Of a DNA stretch of 64,000 bases, positions 51,209 to 59,564 are shown piece after piece. The translations under genes were made by a program, and so were the position numbers. The DNA comes from UBA1413 sp964552955 (lineage in GTDB: Bacteria; Bacteroidota; Bacteroidia; Bacteroidales; Prolixibacteraceae), in contig CAZKIU010000002.1 in the NCBI GenBank assembly GCA_964552955.1, positions 1 to 64,000 on the forward strand. The letters are read 5' to 3'. A model generated the notes under the pieces. It worked only from the letters and a program-made list of their open reading frames with translations. It searched no databases and was not told the origin of the DNA. Each line of letters opens with the position of its first letter. Within the stretch, counting starts at the first letter, position 1.

Positions 51209-52087
51209 TTATTTACGGAGGGCTTCGGCGCCGCCTGTGATTTCAAGGATTTCCTTGGTAATGGCGGCCTGGCGGGCTTTATTGTACTGCAGGGTCAGTT
51301 GGCCCAGCAGGTCGGTGGCGTTATCGGTGGCCTGATGCATGGCGGTCATCCGGGCCCCCTGTTCTGCCGCCCAGGAGACCAACAGCGCCTTGTGAAAAAT
51401 GATCTTCAGCCACATGGGGATCAGATCGGTCAGGACCTCCTCCCTGGAAGGTTCATAGATGGTATCTCCGGTCCCCTTTTTGCGGCCCTCCACGGGAATT
51501 TGCAATGGCAGAAAGGTCTCCTTGACCTGCGTATATTGGGCGGCATTGACGAAATCATTGTATACCAGTTCTATGGCTTTGTACGTTCCGTTGAGAAAAC
51601 TGCTCATCAAGGTGTTGCAGGTTCCGGCGCACTGGTCATAATCGATTTTGTCAAAGAGGTGGTTATGACTGCCCGTCACTCTGATCTTATGCGATTGGAG
51701 GAACCTTTCCCCCTGTTTGCCGATCGCCATAAAATCGACCAGGTCGTCGTGGGCTTCCTGGAGGTATTTCTCCTCGATCAGGTCCATGGCGGCATGGATC
51801 ACTGCCGAGTTAAAGGCTCCGCACAACCCCCTGTTGCCTGATATTAATACCACCAGCACCCTGCCGCTGCTCCTGGCGGCAGTGTAAGGGTTTGCATCGG
51901 TATCTTCCAGCGCTGATGCGGCTGAATGAAATATCTCTTTGAACCTGATGGCGTATGGTCTGAATCCAATGACTGCGTCCTGGGCTTTTTTCAACTTGGC
52001 TGCCGAGACCATCTTCATGGCACTGGTCACCTGACGGGTGGTTCTGATCGATCCGATGCGGGTTCTTATTTCTTTCAGTCCTGACAT
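51209..52087 (-). CDS. atpG: ATP synthase gamma subunit
   Basis: Rotor shaft of F1 that couples proton flow to catalysis. The 292-residue protein has both terminal coiled-coil helices: LKEIRTRIGSIRTTRQVTSAMKMVSAAKLKKA in segments at the start, and MTAMHQATDNATDLLGQLTLQYNKARQAAITKEILEI at the end. The Rossmann-like middle has VLVVLISGNRGLCGAFN at about 72-88. Last gene of the atpB-E-F-H-A-G run, 29 nt after atpA. No atpD or atpC follows; metK, with its own promoter, comes next. Confidence 0.97.
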   Translation of the reverse strand: MSGLKEIRTRIGSIRTTRQVTSAMKMVSAAKLKKAQDAVIGFRPYAIRFKEIFHSAASALEDTDANPYTAARSSGRVLVVLISGNRGLCGAFNSAVIHAAMDLIEEKYLQEAHDDLVDFMAIGKQGERFLQSHKIRVTGSHNHLFDKIDYDQCAGTCNTLMSSFLNGTYKAIELVYNDFVNAAQYTQVKETFLPLQIPVEGRKKGTGDTIYEPSREEVLTDLIPMWLKIIFHKALLVSWAAEQGARMTAMHQATDNATDLLGQLTLQYNKARQAAITKEILEITGGAEALRK

Positions 52088-52116
52088 ATATGGGGCGCGC
52101 GATGGTTTTCAGGTCG

Positions 52117-53703
52117 CTATTTGGTTGATGTATATTTCTCGGTCACTTCGGCCGCGGCTTTCTGGAGGACTTTTTCGACCTCTTCCGTGAGCACTCCTTC
52201 TGCCAACTGGTCCAGGACTTCCCGGTATTTGAGTTCGAGAAGCTCCGTGAATTCCGTTTCGAAGGTTTTAACCTTGTCGACGGGGACTCTGCGGAGCAGT
52301 TCCCTGGTTCCGCAATAGATGATAGCGATCATATGATCCAGCCTGACGGGTTGGTACTGACCCTGTTTGAGGATTTCTACATTTTTCCGGCCTTTATCGA
52401 GGACGCGCAGGGTAGCTGCGTCGAGATCGGAGCCGAATTTGGCGAAGGCCTCCAGTTCCCTGAATTGGGCCTGGTCGAGTTTGAGGGTTCCGGCGATTTT
52501 CTTCATCGCTTTCACCTGTGCGGTACCTCCCACGCGCGATACCGAGATGCCCACGTTGATAGCAGGTCTGACACCGGCATTGAAGAGGTTGGTTTCCAGG
52601 AAGATCTGACCATCGGTGATCGATATCACGTTGGTGGGAATATAGGCAGAAACGTCGCCTGCCTGGGTTTCGATGATGGGCAGGGCAGTGAGGGATCCTC
52701 CCCCCTTGACCTTCCCTTTGAGGCATTCGGGGAGGTCGTTCATCTGGCAGGCTATCTCATTGGAATCGATGATTTTGGCGGCTCTTTCGAGCAGCCTGGA
52801 GTGGAGATAGAAGACATCGCCGGGGTAAGCCTCGCGGCCCGGGGGCCTGCGCAGCAGCAGGGAGACTTCGCGGTAGGAGACGGCCTGTTTGGAGAGGTCG
52901 TCATAGACGATAAGGGCATCCCTGCCGGTATCGCGGAAGTACTCCCCGATGGCGGCACCGGCGTAAGGGGCGTAAAACTGTAGCGCCGCAGGTTCGGAAG
53001 CCGAGGCCATCACGATGATGGTGTAATCCATGGCCCCATATTTTTCGAGGGTGGCCGCCAGGGTGGCTATGGTGGATCCCTTCTGGCCTATGCCCACATA
53101 GATGCAGTAGACCGGTTTTCCCTTTTCGTAATTGGAACGCTGGTTGATGATGGTGTCGATGGCCACGGCCGTCTTTCCAGTCTGCCGGTCGCCGATGATC
53201 AGCTCCCGCTGTCCCCGCCCTATGGGAATCATGGCATCAATGGCCTTAAGACCGGTTTGCAGCGGTTGTTTCACGGGTTGCCTGAAGATCACCCCGGGGG
53301 CCTTACGTTCCAGGGGCATCTCGAAGAGTTCCCCTCCAATGGGCCCTTTGCCGTCGATGGGTTCTCCCAGGGTGTTGATCACGCGGCCGGTCATCTTTTC
53401 TCCCACCATTATGGAGGCGATCCTGTTGAGTCTTTTCACCGTATCGCCTTCCCTCACGGTTTCAGAAGGCCCCAGTAGCACAGCCCCCACATTGTCTTCC
53501 TCCAGGTTCAGGACAATACCCCGGGTGCCGCTTTCGAACTCTATCATCTCATTGGACTCAACATTGGCCAAACCATGGATGTGGGCGATGCCATCGCCCA
53601 CCTGCAGGACCGTCCCCACCTCGTCGAGGTCGGCACGTACCTTGAACTGTTCCAACTGCTTGCGGATGATACCGGATACTTCTGATGGTCGTATTTCAGC
53701 CAT
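52117..53703 (-). CDS. atpA: ATP synthase alpha subunit
   Basis: Regulatory nucleotide-binding subunit of F1. The 528-residue product carries Walker A GDRQTGKTA at about residues 171-179, the IPIGRGQRELIIGDR lead-in, Walker B region ALIVYDDLSKQA at about 263-274, and the arginine-finger motif SVSRVGGTAQVKAMKKIAG at about 375-393. The N-terminal beta-barrel starts VGTVLQVGDGIAHIHGLANV. Length is a little above the usual 505-515, mainly in the C-terminal tail. Encoded between atpH and atpG. Confidence 0.98.
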   Translation of the reverse strand: MAEIRPSEVSGIIRKQLEQFKVRADLDEVGTVLQVGDGIAHIHGLANVESNEMIEFESGTRGIVLNLEEDNVGAVLLGPSETVREGDTVKRLNRIASIMVGEKMTGRVINTLGEPIDGKGPIGGELFEMPLERKAPGVIFRQPVKQPLQTGLKAIDAMIPIGRGQRELIIGDRQTGKTAVAIDTIINQRSNYEKGKPVYCIYVGIGQKGSTIATLAATLEKYGAMDYTIIVMASASEPAALQFYAPYAGAAIGEYFRDTGRDALIVYDDLSKQAVSYREVSLLLRRPPGREAYPGDVFYLHSRLLERAAKIIDSNEIACQMNDLPECLKGKVKGGGSLTALPIIETQAGDVSAYIPTNVISITDGQIFLETNLFNAGVRPAINVGISVSRVGGTAQVKAMKKIAGTLKLDQAQFRELEAFAKFGSDLDAATLRVLDKGRKNVEILKQGQYQPVRLDHMIAIIYCGTRELLRRVPVDKVKTFETEFTELLELKYREVLDQLAEGVLTEEVEKVLQKAAAEVTEKYTSTK

Positions 53704-53728
53704 TTCTGTCGTTGTTTTCTGTTAATGT

Positions 53729-54268
53729 TTATTTTGCCAGGAGGGCGGTTCTGATTTTTTTCAACTGGGTGGCTATACTGCCGTCGTACTGCTGGTCTTC
53801 GATACGCAGGACCATTCCTCCCAGAATTTCAGGTTTGACCTGGTGCGTGAGATCGATTTTTTTCCCTGTTTCATGGCCAAGAACCCGGCTGATATTTCCC
53901 AGGTGGGTGTCGCTGAGCGGGGTGGCTGTGGTCACGGTCACCGGTAATATTCCCTGGTCGGCCCTGACCATATCCAGAAAACTGCGGCATATGCCGGGAA
54001 GCTCATTTTCACGGTTGTTGCCGGTCACCAGCAGGATAAACTGGAGCGTCAGTTCATGGAGGGAGGCCTGAAGGCTTTCCCGGAGGATTTTTATTTTCAA
54101 CGCGTTATTAATCACAGGATTGCTGAGGAGCTGTGAGAACTCTTCAGACTGGTTGTATAGAGAGAGCAGCGCCGTCATGTCGTGGTGCAATTCCATCAGC
54201 ACTCCCCTCTCTTTTCCGGTCTGAAAGAGGGCTCTGGCATACCTGACGTGAATTTTACCCTGGTTCAT
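53729..54268 (-). CDS. atpH: ATP synthase delta subunit
   Basis: Stator subunit linking F1 alpha to the b subunits. The 179-residue protein has the OSCP/delta pattern: VRYARALFQTGKERGVL near the start and the conserved C-terminal region (VTTATPLSDTHLGNISRVLGHETGKKIDLTHQVKPEILGGMVLRIEDQQYDGSIATQLKKI in segments). GGMVLRIEDQQYDGS is the family signature. It starts 2 nt after atpF stops. Confidence 0.94.
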   Translation of the reverse strand: MNQGKIHVRYARALFQTGKERGVLMELHHDMTALLSLYNQSEEFSQLLSNPVINNALKIKILRESLQASLHELTLQFILLVTGNNRENELPGICRSFLDMVRADQGILPVTVTTATPLSDTHLGNISRVLGHETGKKIDLTHQVKPEILGGMVLRIEDQQYDGSIATQLKKIRTALLAK

Positions 54269-54270
54269 GG

Positions 54271-54765
54271 TCAGTTGAGTTTGAAATCTTTCAGCTGACC
54301 ATGGATGATCTCTTCCTGGCGGGAGCTGATTTCCAGTTGTTCCTGCAGGATTTTTTCGGCGATCATCACGGAGGTGTCGGCGATTTGGCGCCGGATATCG
54401 CCGAGGGCTCTCTGTTTTTCGTTTTCCATTTCTTCGCGCAGGCGGGCCATCATTTGCCGGGTTTCGGTGGTGGCTTTTTCGCGGGCCTCGGCCAGTATCT
54501 GTTCTCTGATATCGCGGGCTTCTTTCAGTATCTGCTCTTTGTCCCTGATGGCGTCGGCCCTGATCTGTTCCTGTTCGGCCTTCAGGTTGCTGATCTGGAG
54601 GCGGGCTTGTTCCGCCGAGGTCAGGGCATCTCGAATCGACTCCTCCCGCTGTTCAAGGGCAGAGAGGATGGGCTTCCAGGCAAAGCGCTTCAGGATATAA
54701 AGGACGGTCCCGAAAATGACCACCATCCAGAAAATAGTTCCTACGGCAGGTGTTACCAGTTCCAT
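54271..54765 (-). CDS. atpF: ATP synthase b subunit
   Basis: Peripheral stalk subunit. The 164-residue protein has one N-terminal membrane helix at about 7-27 (VGTIFWMVVIFGTVLYILKRF), then a long Glu/Arg/Lys/Gln-rich helix predicted as coiled coil (ALEQREESIRDALTSAEQARLQISNLKAEQEQIRADAI in segments). This is the usual b architecture. Only one b gene is present, so a homodimer is expected. It lies between atpE and atpH. Confidence 0.95.
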   Translation of the reverse strand: MELVTPAVGTIFWMVVIFGTVLYILKRFAWKPILSALEQREESIRDALTSAEQARLQISNLKAEQEQIRADAIRDKEQILKEARDIREQILAEAREKATTETRQMMARLREEMENEKQRALGDIRRQIADTSVMIAEKILQEQLEISSRQEEIIHGQLKDFKLN

Positions 54766-54832
54766 TATCTATGATTTTAAAATAAAAAGCCTGCAGGTCC
54801 CCCGGTCATCCCCGGGGACCTGCGGTGAGGGG

Positions 54833-55084
54833 TCAACCCAGGAAAATGACCAGGATACAGGTGATCACGGCAAAGAAGGCCACTCCTTCGATGAGGGCAG
54901 CCGAGATGATCATCGTGGAGCGGATGTCGCCGCTGGCTTCAGGTTGCCGGGCGATAGCATCCATGGCATTGCCACCAATACGGCCAATACCCAGTCCTGC
55001 CCCTATCGTGGCCAGTCCCGCTCCCAGGGCCGCCCCAAAGGAACCCAGAGCCACTTCAGCTAAAAAAACTAATAACGCTGTCAT
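54833..55084 (-). CDS. atpE: ATP synthase c subunit
   Basis: Proteolipid of the c-ring, 83 residues and two membrane helices (about 12-42 and 58-82). The polar loop is ARQPEASGDIRS at 45-56. The ion-binding carboxylate is Glu66 in ALIEGVAFFAV. The Na+-type signature (a helix-1 Gln with Glu-Ser in helix 2) is absent, so proton coupling is likely. The first helix is Gly/Ala-rich (GAALGAGLATIGAGLGIG), which sets close helix packing. Confidence 0.96.
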   Translation of the reverse strand: MTALLVFLAEVALGSFGAALGAGLATIGAGLGIGRIGGNAMDAIARQPEASGDIRSTMIISAALIEGVAFFAVITCILVIFLG

Positions 55085-55114
55085 AATGTCAATATTTAGT
55101 TGTAAATCAATTTA

Positions 55115-56347
55115 TTAATGATGTTTAGCCGTGGCCATCCCAAAATAAAGGGCCGACAGCAAGGTAAAGACAAAGGCCTGGATAAAGGAGACCAGGATGT
55201 CAAGCAAGAGAATGAAAATGCTGAAAACGACTGAAACCGGACTGATGAGCCAACCCCCGGCAGGGCCGAAGAGTTGGCTGAAGATAAAGATCAGGCTCAC
55301 GAAGACGGTGACGATGAGATGGCCTGCCATCATATTGGCGAACAATCGGACCATCAGCACGAAAGGTTTGGTGAACATGCCGAAGAATTCCACGAAGGGC
55401 ATCACCGGAAGGGGGTATTTCATCCACCAGGGGACGTCGGGGTTGAAGATTTCTTTCCAGTAATGTTTATTGCCGCTGAAGGTAGTCACCAGGAAGGTGA
55501 CTACGGCCAGGACCAGGGTGACGGAGATATTTCCGGTGATATTGGCCCCGAAGGGAAAAACAGGAATCAGCCCCGTCAGGTTGTCGACCAGGATAAAAAA
55601 GAACATGGTCAACAGCAGGGGCATGTATTTATCGTAGTGGTTGCCGATGGCGGGGCGGGCGATTTCATCGCGGACAAAGAAGATGACGGGTTCTACCAGG
55701 TTCTGGAAACCGGTAGGGGCTTTCCCTTTGTTTTTCTGGGTGGCCCGGGCCATGGAAAGCATCAGGACCACCAGAAGGAGGGCAGCGATGAGGGTTCCCG
55801 CCACCGTTTTGGTGATGGAGAAATCGAAAGGTTTATCGGTGATCTCCCCTTGCTCATTGATTTCCACGATCTTGCCCTCGTATTTTCCTTCGGGGGCGAT
55901 GGCGAAACCCTTCCAGGAAGCCTGCCCGTGGTGGAAACGGGAGGAGAAGAAGGCCTGAAATCCTTTCTCATGGCTGTAGAGGAGAATGGGAAGAGGCACT
56001 GAAATATGGGTGGCACCGATGGTAGCGATATGCCATTCATAAGCGTCGGCAACGTGGTCTATCACAAATTTTCCTGCATCAAAGGGGCCTTCTGCATGGG
56101 CGGTTTTATCGCGCTCCTGCGCTGCGGGGTGCTCTGCCCCGGCTTGTGGCTGGCGCTCCGTAGGAACAGGGGAGTGTTCTGCCCGGGTTTGGGGTGCCTG
56201 TTGCGTGGCGGCAATGTGATGGTTTGCAAAGGCTGATGCCCTTGTCAAATCCCCGGGAAGTGCTCCGGCACGAATCATCGCCCCCGGAATCAGCAGGAAA
56301 AAGAGCAAAAGATAACGGTGCAATATGTTCATGGTCCAGACCTTCAT
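55115..56347 (-). CDS. atpB: ATP synthase a subunit with N-terminal extension
   Basis: Stator subunit forming the proton half-channels. At 410 residues it is much longer than the roughly 270-residue enteric protein. The extra N-terminus has a signal-peptide-like stretch (ILHRYLLLFFLLIPGAMIRAGA) and an Ala/Glu/Thr/His-rich and soluble region to about residue 190, as seen in this phylum. The channel part includes the essential Arg334 in VLMVRLFANMMAGHLIV and a C-terminal DILVSFIQAFVFTLLSALYF. It starts 23 nt after the AtpI-like gene. Confidence 0.96.
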   Translation of the reverse strand: MKVWTMNILHRYLLLFFLLIPGAMIRAGALPGDLTRASAFANHHIAATQQAPQTRAEHSPVPTERQPQAGAEHPAAQERDKTAHAEGPFDAGKFVIDHVADAYEWHIATIGATHISVPLPILLYSHEKGFQAFFSSRFHHGQASWKGFAIAPEGKYEGKIVEINEQGEITDKPFDFSITKTVAGTLIAALLLVVLMLSMARATQKNKGKAPTGFQNLVEPVIFFVRDEIARPAIGNHYDKYMPLLLTMFFFILVDNLTGLIPVFPFGANITGNISVTLVLAVVTFLVTTFSGNKHYWKEIFNPDVPWWMKYPLPVMPFVEFFGMFTKPFVLMVRLFANMMAGHLIVTVFVSLIFIFSQLFGPAGGWLISPVSVVFSIFILLLDILVSFIQAFVFTLLSALYFGMATAKHH

Positions 56348-56370
56348 TTGCCTGTCAGGGACAAATGTAG

Positions 56371-56760
56371 TTAATTTTGGTTTTCCCTGATATAGCGGCT
56401 GATGGCCGATACTTCCAGAGAGGTATAGAAGAGGTAGAGGATCCCCCAGGCCAGGACCAGGGTGATTCCTTTTCCTGGTAACATAAGGAGGAATATCAGG
56501 ACCATAGCGATATAAAAGACAAGCCTGGCCATGGTAATGGCCATACTGGTACGGGTAAACCGGCCGGTGGACTGGGTGGCACTTCTGACCTGAACGGAGT
56601 AGGAGATCAGGGAAAAAAGGGAGGCGATCAAGGGAAGGGGGATCAGCCAGGGGGTATACTCTTCTCTAAGGAATAAGTAGAACACCCCGCATCCCGACAG
56701 GTAAAGGAGGGATGTCAGGAGCGCTAAGCGCAGGAGGTATCTCCTGAGGGGCGCTTTCAT
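56371..56760 (-). CDS. AtpI-like small membrane protein
   Basis: Protein of 129 residues with four membrane helices at about 10-28, 36-53, 74-93 and 98-116. A role like AtpI (assembly of the c-ring, Mg2+ handling) is suggested by size, helix number and position directly before atpB, but sequence identity to AtpI is not obvious. It starts immediately after the bactofilin stop (no gap). Starts MKAPLRRYLLRLALLTSLLY. Confidence 0.6.
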   Translation of the reverse strand: MKAPLRRYLLRLALLTSLLYLSGCGVFYLFLREEYTPWLIPLPLIASLFSLISYSVQVRSATQSTGRFTRTSMAITMARLVFYIAMVLIFLLMLPGKGITLVLAWGILYLFYTSLEVSAISRYIRENQN

Positions 56761-57150
56761 TTAAGCTTTTTTGGGCTCCTGGGGAACTTTTTCGGGGAGG
56801 GGACCCATCTGGCAGGTGCCAGTGAAAAGGGATCCCGGTTCCACGGAGAGTTTGGTGGCGATGATATCGCCGGTGACTACGGCGGTCGATTTAAGGGTCA
56901 GCAACTCGGCAGCCGAGATTTTCCCCTTGAAACTACCTGAAATCTCAATATTGGTGCACAGTACTTCCCCTTCGATATTCCCGGAAGCACCGATGACCAG
57001 CCGCCCTTTGGTCTTGATGTTACCGCGTAGATGGCCGTCAATTCTGATATCACCTTCGGCTGCTATGTCCCCTGTGATTCTGGTACCCGGACTAATCAGG
57101 TTGATATTCTGGGAGGGGGTCTCCTGATATGCTTTCTGATTCATCTTCAT
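56761..57150 (-). CDS. Bactofilin
   Basis: Polymer-forming cytoskeletal protein of 129 residues. The beta-helix core is built of short repeats: ISPGTRITGDIAAEGDIRIDGHLRGNIKTKGRLVIGASGNIEGEVLCTNIEISGSFKGKI in segments (residues about 19-80), then AVVTGDIIATKLSVEPGSLFTG. Flanking Pro/Lys/Glu-rich tails are short, as usual. Bactofilins form membrane-associated filaments for cell shape or localisation. Its position as first gene of the ATP synthase run is frequent in Bacteroidota, where its purpose is unclear. Confidence 0.93.
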   Translation of the reverse strand: MKMNQKAYQETPSQNINLISPGTRITGDIAAEGDIRIDGHLRGNIKTKGRLVIGASGNIEGEVLCTNIEISGSFKGKISAAELLTLKSTAVVTGDIIATKLSVEPGSLFTGTCQMGPLPEKVPQEPKKA

Positions 57151-57346
57151 TCTATTTAATGATTTTTGATGTCAGGTATTTTTATTCCACTACACCGGGC
57201 ATCCCGATTAAGCCGGGACCAACCGGAATGATTCACTCGCCCCCGCGAAACGAAGTTCAGCGGAGCGAATGATATGTGTTTCCCGTAAAATGCCAAATGA
57301 ACGTAATAATTGAAACACATGAAATCCAGGAAATAGAAGCGCTAAG

Positions 57347-57378
57347 ATAAAAAAAAGATCAGAAATTCTTCTGATCTT
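57347..57378 (-). terminator. Rho-independent terminator of rpmF
   Basis: AAGATCAGAA (57355-57364) and TTCTGATCTT (57369-57378) form a perfect 10-bp stem with a 4-nt loop, followed on the minus strand by eight T. It lies 12 nt past the rpmF stop. Confidence 0.88.
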
Positions 57379-57390
57379 CGGGGTTGCTGT

Positions 57391-57576
57391 TTAAACGGCA
57401 ATTTCTTTTTCGATGACCTGTTTCCCCCGATAGTGTCCACATTCAGGGCAGACGGTATGATACTGAACGGTAGCCCCGCAGTTGGAGCAGTTGGCGAGGG
57501 TGGGAACCACAGCTTTGTCATGGGTTCTGCGTTTGTCCCTTCTGGTCTTCGAATGTTTATGCTTAGGATGTGCCAT
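57391..57576 (-). CDS. rpmF: 50S ribosomal protein L32
   Basis: Ribosomal protein L32, 61 residues. The start MAHPKHKHSKTRRDKRRTHDK is the typical L32 N-terminus (Lys/Arg-rich, rRNA-binding). The zinc ribbon uses two Cys pairs: CSNCG and CPECGHYRG. It is encoded 14 nt after yceD, the common yceD-rpmF pairing in bacteria, and ends at a strong terminator. Confidence 0.97.
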   Translation of the reverse strand: MAHPKHKHSKTRRDKRRTHDKAVVPTLANCSNCGATVQYHTVCPECGHYRGKQVIEKEIAV

Positions 57577-57590
57577 AGCTATTTAATTAT

Positions 57591-58118
57591 TTAATTGTTA
57601 TTCATTAAATCTTTAAGTTTATTCCATCGGTCATCTCCCTTTTCCTCATGGAGGGGAGAATATTCTTCCAGTTTTTTCAACATTTCCGGATTGCAACCGC
57701 CGGGGCCTCCCTGAGGGGAGAGGTGGAGCTGTTTCAGGGGAATGCTGAAGATAAGGTACTCATAGATGATTTGGGCGACGTTGAACTGGTAATCGTCGGG
57801 GTGAAGCCAGATGACCTCATCTTCCTCGTCCTGTTCCGTCTCCCCGAATTTGATGTAGAGGCGCGCCGTCTTTTCCACCGGCTGGTCATACTCTTCCAGG
57901 CAGCGGTCGCAGGTGAGCCTGACCGTTCCGGTGATCCTCAGTTCAAGGGTCATGAAACTGCTCCTCTTTTCGAGGATGATGGTCGCTTGCGCGTCTGCCT
58001 CTTCTATGAGACTGTTCTCAAAATGTTCAAAGAACGAACGGCCTATGTGAAAGTCAAACACATGATTTCCTTCCTTTAATCCCTTGAAGGCAATGTTATA
58101 TGTTGACAGCTTTTCCAC
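57591..58118 (-). CDS. yceD: YceD/DUF177 protein
   Basis: Protein of the DUF177 family, implicated in 23S rRNA/large-subunit accumulation in other bacteria, about 175 residues. The conserved region is RLTCDRCLEEYDQPVEKTARLYIKFGE in segments (CxxC at about 80-83), followed by a DEVIWL strand and the EYLIFSIPLKQLH segment. The GTG at 58118 was chosen because it gives VEKLSTYNIAFKGLKEG, the family N-terminus, and follows the predicted promoter. The frame continues to an ATG at 58148, which would lie inside that promoter. rpmF follows in the same transcript. Confidence 0.85.
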   Translation of the reverse strand: MEKLSTYNIAFKGLKEGNHVFDFHIGRSFFEHFENSLIEEADAQATIILEKRSSFMTLELRITGTVRLTCDRCLEEYDQPVEKTARLYIKFGETEQDEEDEVIWLHPDDYQFNVAQIIYEYLIFSIPLKQLHLSPQGGPGGCNPEMLKKLEEYSPLHEEKGDDRWNKLKDLMNNN

Positions 58119-58135
58119 GGCCCAAAAAAGTGTTG

Positions 58136-58162
58136 CAAAATTATACATTTTTGCATTACCAA
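58136..58162 (-). promoter_or_regulatory. Promoter of yceD-rpmF
   Basis: TTG (58162-58160) and TAATTTTG (58143-58136, matching TAnnTTTG) lie 16 nt apart on the minus strand. The GTG start follows 17 nt after the -7 element. Confidence 0.5.
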
Positions 58163-58305
58163 CAGAATTTTACTTGAAAATATTTGAAATCCGCTATTTA
58201 CATCTCTTTTGGCGCAGGGAGGGGGAGATCAACAAGAGATGAAAGAAGGCCTTGAAGGAACCGGATGCCGTGATCGCGGCTCCGTCAGGACGAGGCGTTT
58301 CGATA

Positions 58306-59475
58306 TTATCCTTTTGTGGTGTTCCGGTGGAGGATGATTCTGAAAGTGGTTCCCTTGCTGATCTCTGAGTCGCGGATAAAAATTTTCCCCTTGTGGTAGT
58401 TTTCCACGATTCTTTTGGCCAGGGAGAGCCCCAGTCCCCAGCCTCTTTTTTTGGTAGAGTAACCTGGCCGGAAGATGGCTTTGAACTGTGATTTGTGCAA
58501 TCCTTTTCCGGTATCGGTGATGTCGAGGAGGACATGGTTCTCTTTTTCCTTCAGGCTGAGGGTAATGGTTCCTTCGCCGTTCATGGCGTCGATGGCATTC
58601 TTGCAGAGGTTTTCGATGACCCAGGAGAAGAGGGCTTCATTGAGGGGGAGTTCCCAGAGGGTGGCCGGGTCGGCATGGAGTTCGAATTTCACTTTCTCCG
58701 ATGTACGACGGCGGAGGTATTCCAGGGTGGTGGCAAGGACCCTGCTGAGGTCGGTATGGAGGAGTTCGGGCCGGGAGCCTATTTTAGAGAAGCGTTCGGT
58801 GATTTTTTCGAGACGTCTGACATCTTTCTCCAGTTCATCGACGGTAGCCCCATCGACCTCCTTAAGGCGCAGGAGTTCGATCCAGGCCATCAGAGAGCTG
58901 ATGGGGGTTCCGAGCTGGTGGGCTGTTTCCTTCGACATACCCACCCACACCTGGTTCTGTTCGGCGCTCCGGGAGGCACTGAAAGCCAGATAGGCCACAC
59001 CGATAAAGAGAAAAATGACCATCAGCTGGATCACCGGGAACAGACGCAGGTTCCTCAACAGGTAAGATTCCCGGTAATAGAGGAACTGCCGGGTATGGTC
59101 ATCGATAAAGATTTCGATGGGAGGATTCTGGAGTTTCATTTTGCGGAGTTCCTTCCTGAGGATTTCGTTTTCACGTTGAGGGGGGACGGCAATGTTGGCG
59201 TGGATCAGGATGGAGTCGTTACTGCCGGTGACGATAAGGGGGATCGAGGTATTCTGGTTGCTGATCATTTCGATCAGGGAGATGTCGGTTTCGGAATCGA
59301 GGTCGCCGCTGGCCAGCCGTTTGATGGCTTCAGCCCAGAGTTCCACCTTTTTCCGTTCTTCCTGTGACAATTTATCGGTCAGCCAGTTGGTATAAAGGAG
59401 GGAGGCCAAACCGATGAGGATAGCCCCCAGAAAAAGGAGGATTTTCCAGCGTTTTTTTTTCAGGTAAATGTCCAA
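58306..59475 (-). CDS. Sensor histidine kinase
   Basis: Membrane histidine kinase of 389 residues. Two membrane helices lie at about 11-30 and 148-168 around an extracytoplasmic sensor of about 115 residues without a recognisable fold. The dimerisation box has the phospho-His in KETAHQLGTPISSLMAWIE at about 191-209. The ATPase has NALCKNAIDA-type N-box (VIENLCKNAIDAMNG), DITDTGKGL (G1) and GWGLGLSLAKRIVE (G2). No response regulator is adjacent; the phosphotransfer partner is unknown. It lies 80 nt after dxs on the same strand. Confidence 0.93.
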   Translation of the reverse strand: MDIYLKKKRWKILLFLGAILIGLASLLYTNWLTDKLSQEERKKVELWAEAIKRLASGDLDSETDISLIEMISNQNTSIPLIVTGSNDSILIHANIAVPPQRENEILRKELRKMKLQNPPIEIFIDDHTRQFLYYRESYLLRNLRLFPVIQLMVIFLFIGVAYLAFSASRSAEQNQVWVGMSKETAHQLGTPISSLMAWIELLRLKEVDGATVDELEKDVRRLEKITERFSKIGSRPELLHTDLSRVLATTLEYLRRRTSEKVKFELHADPATLWELPLNEALFSWVIENLCKNAIDAMNGEGTITLSLKEKENHVLLDITDTGKGLHKSQFKAIFRPGYSTKKRGWGLGLSLAKRIVENYHKGKIFIRDSEISKGTTFRIILHRNTTKG

Positions 59476-59507
59476 AACGTATGGTGATTAGTTATTGACC
59501 TATCAAC

Positions 59508-59564
59508 GCAGGAAGCCGCGGAAAATTATCTGCCCGGTGCAGGAAGCCGTTAAAATTATCTGCC
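59508..59564. repeat. Duplicated 3' end of dxs
   Basis: Copies at 59508-59534 (27 bp) and 59539-59564 (26 bp) share GCAGGAAGCCG and AAAATTATCTGCC. The right copy includes the last codons (Gly-Arg-stop) of dxs. The left copy lies outside the gene and repeats that same ending on the minus strand. Confidence 0.75.

Noticed and set aside
54833..55084. Na+-type c subunit of ATP synthase
   Set aside because: The helix-1 Gln and the Glu-Ser pair of Na+ c-rings are absent; Glu66 is followed by Gly.
58194..58535. Frameshifted or extended end of the histidine kinase
   Set aside because: The kinase already has its complete ATPase domain and a natural stop at 58306; the other frame has no homologous features.
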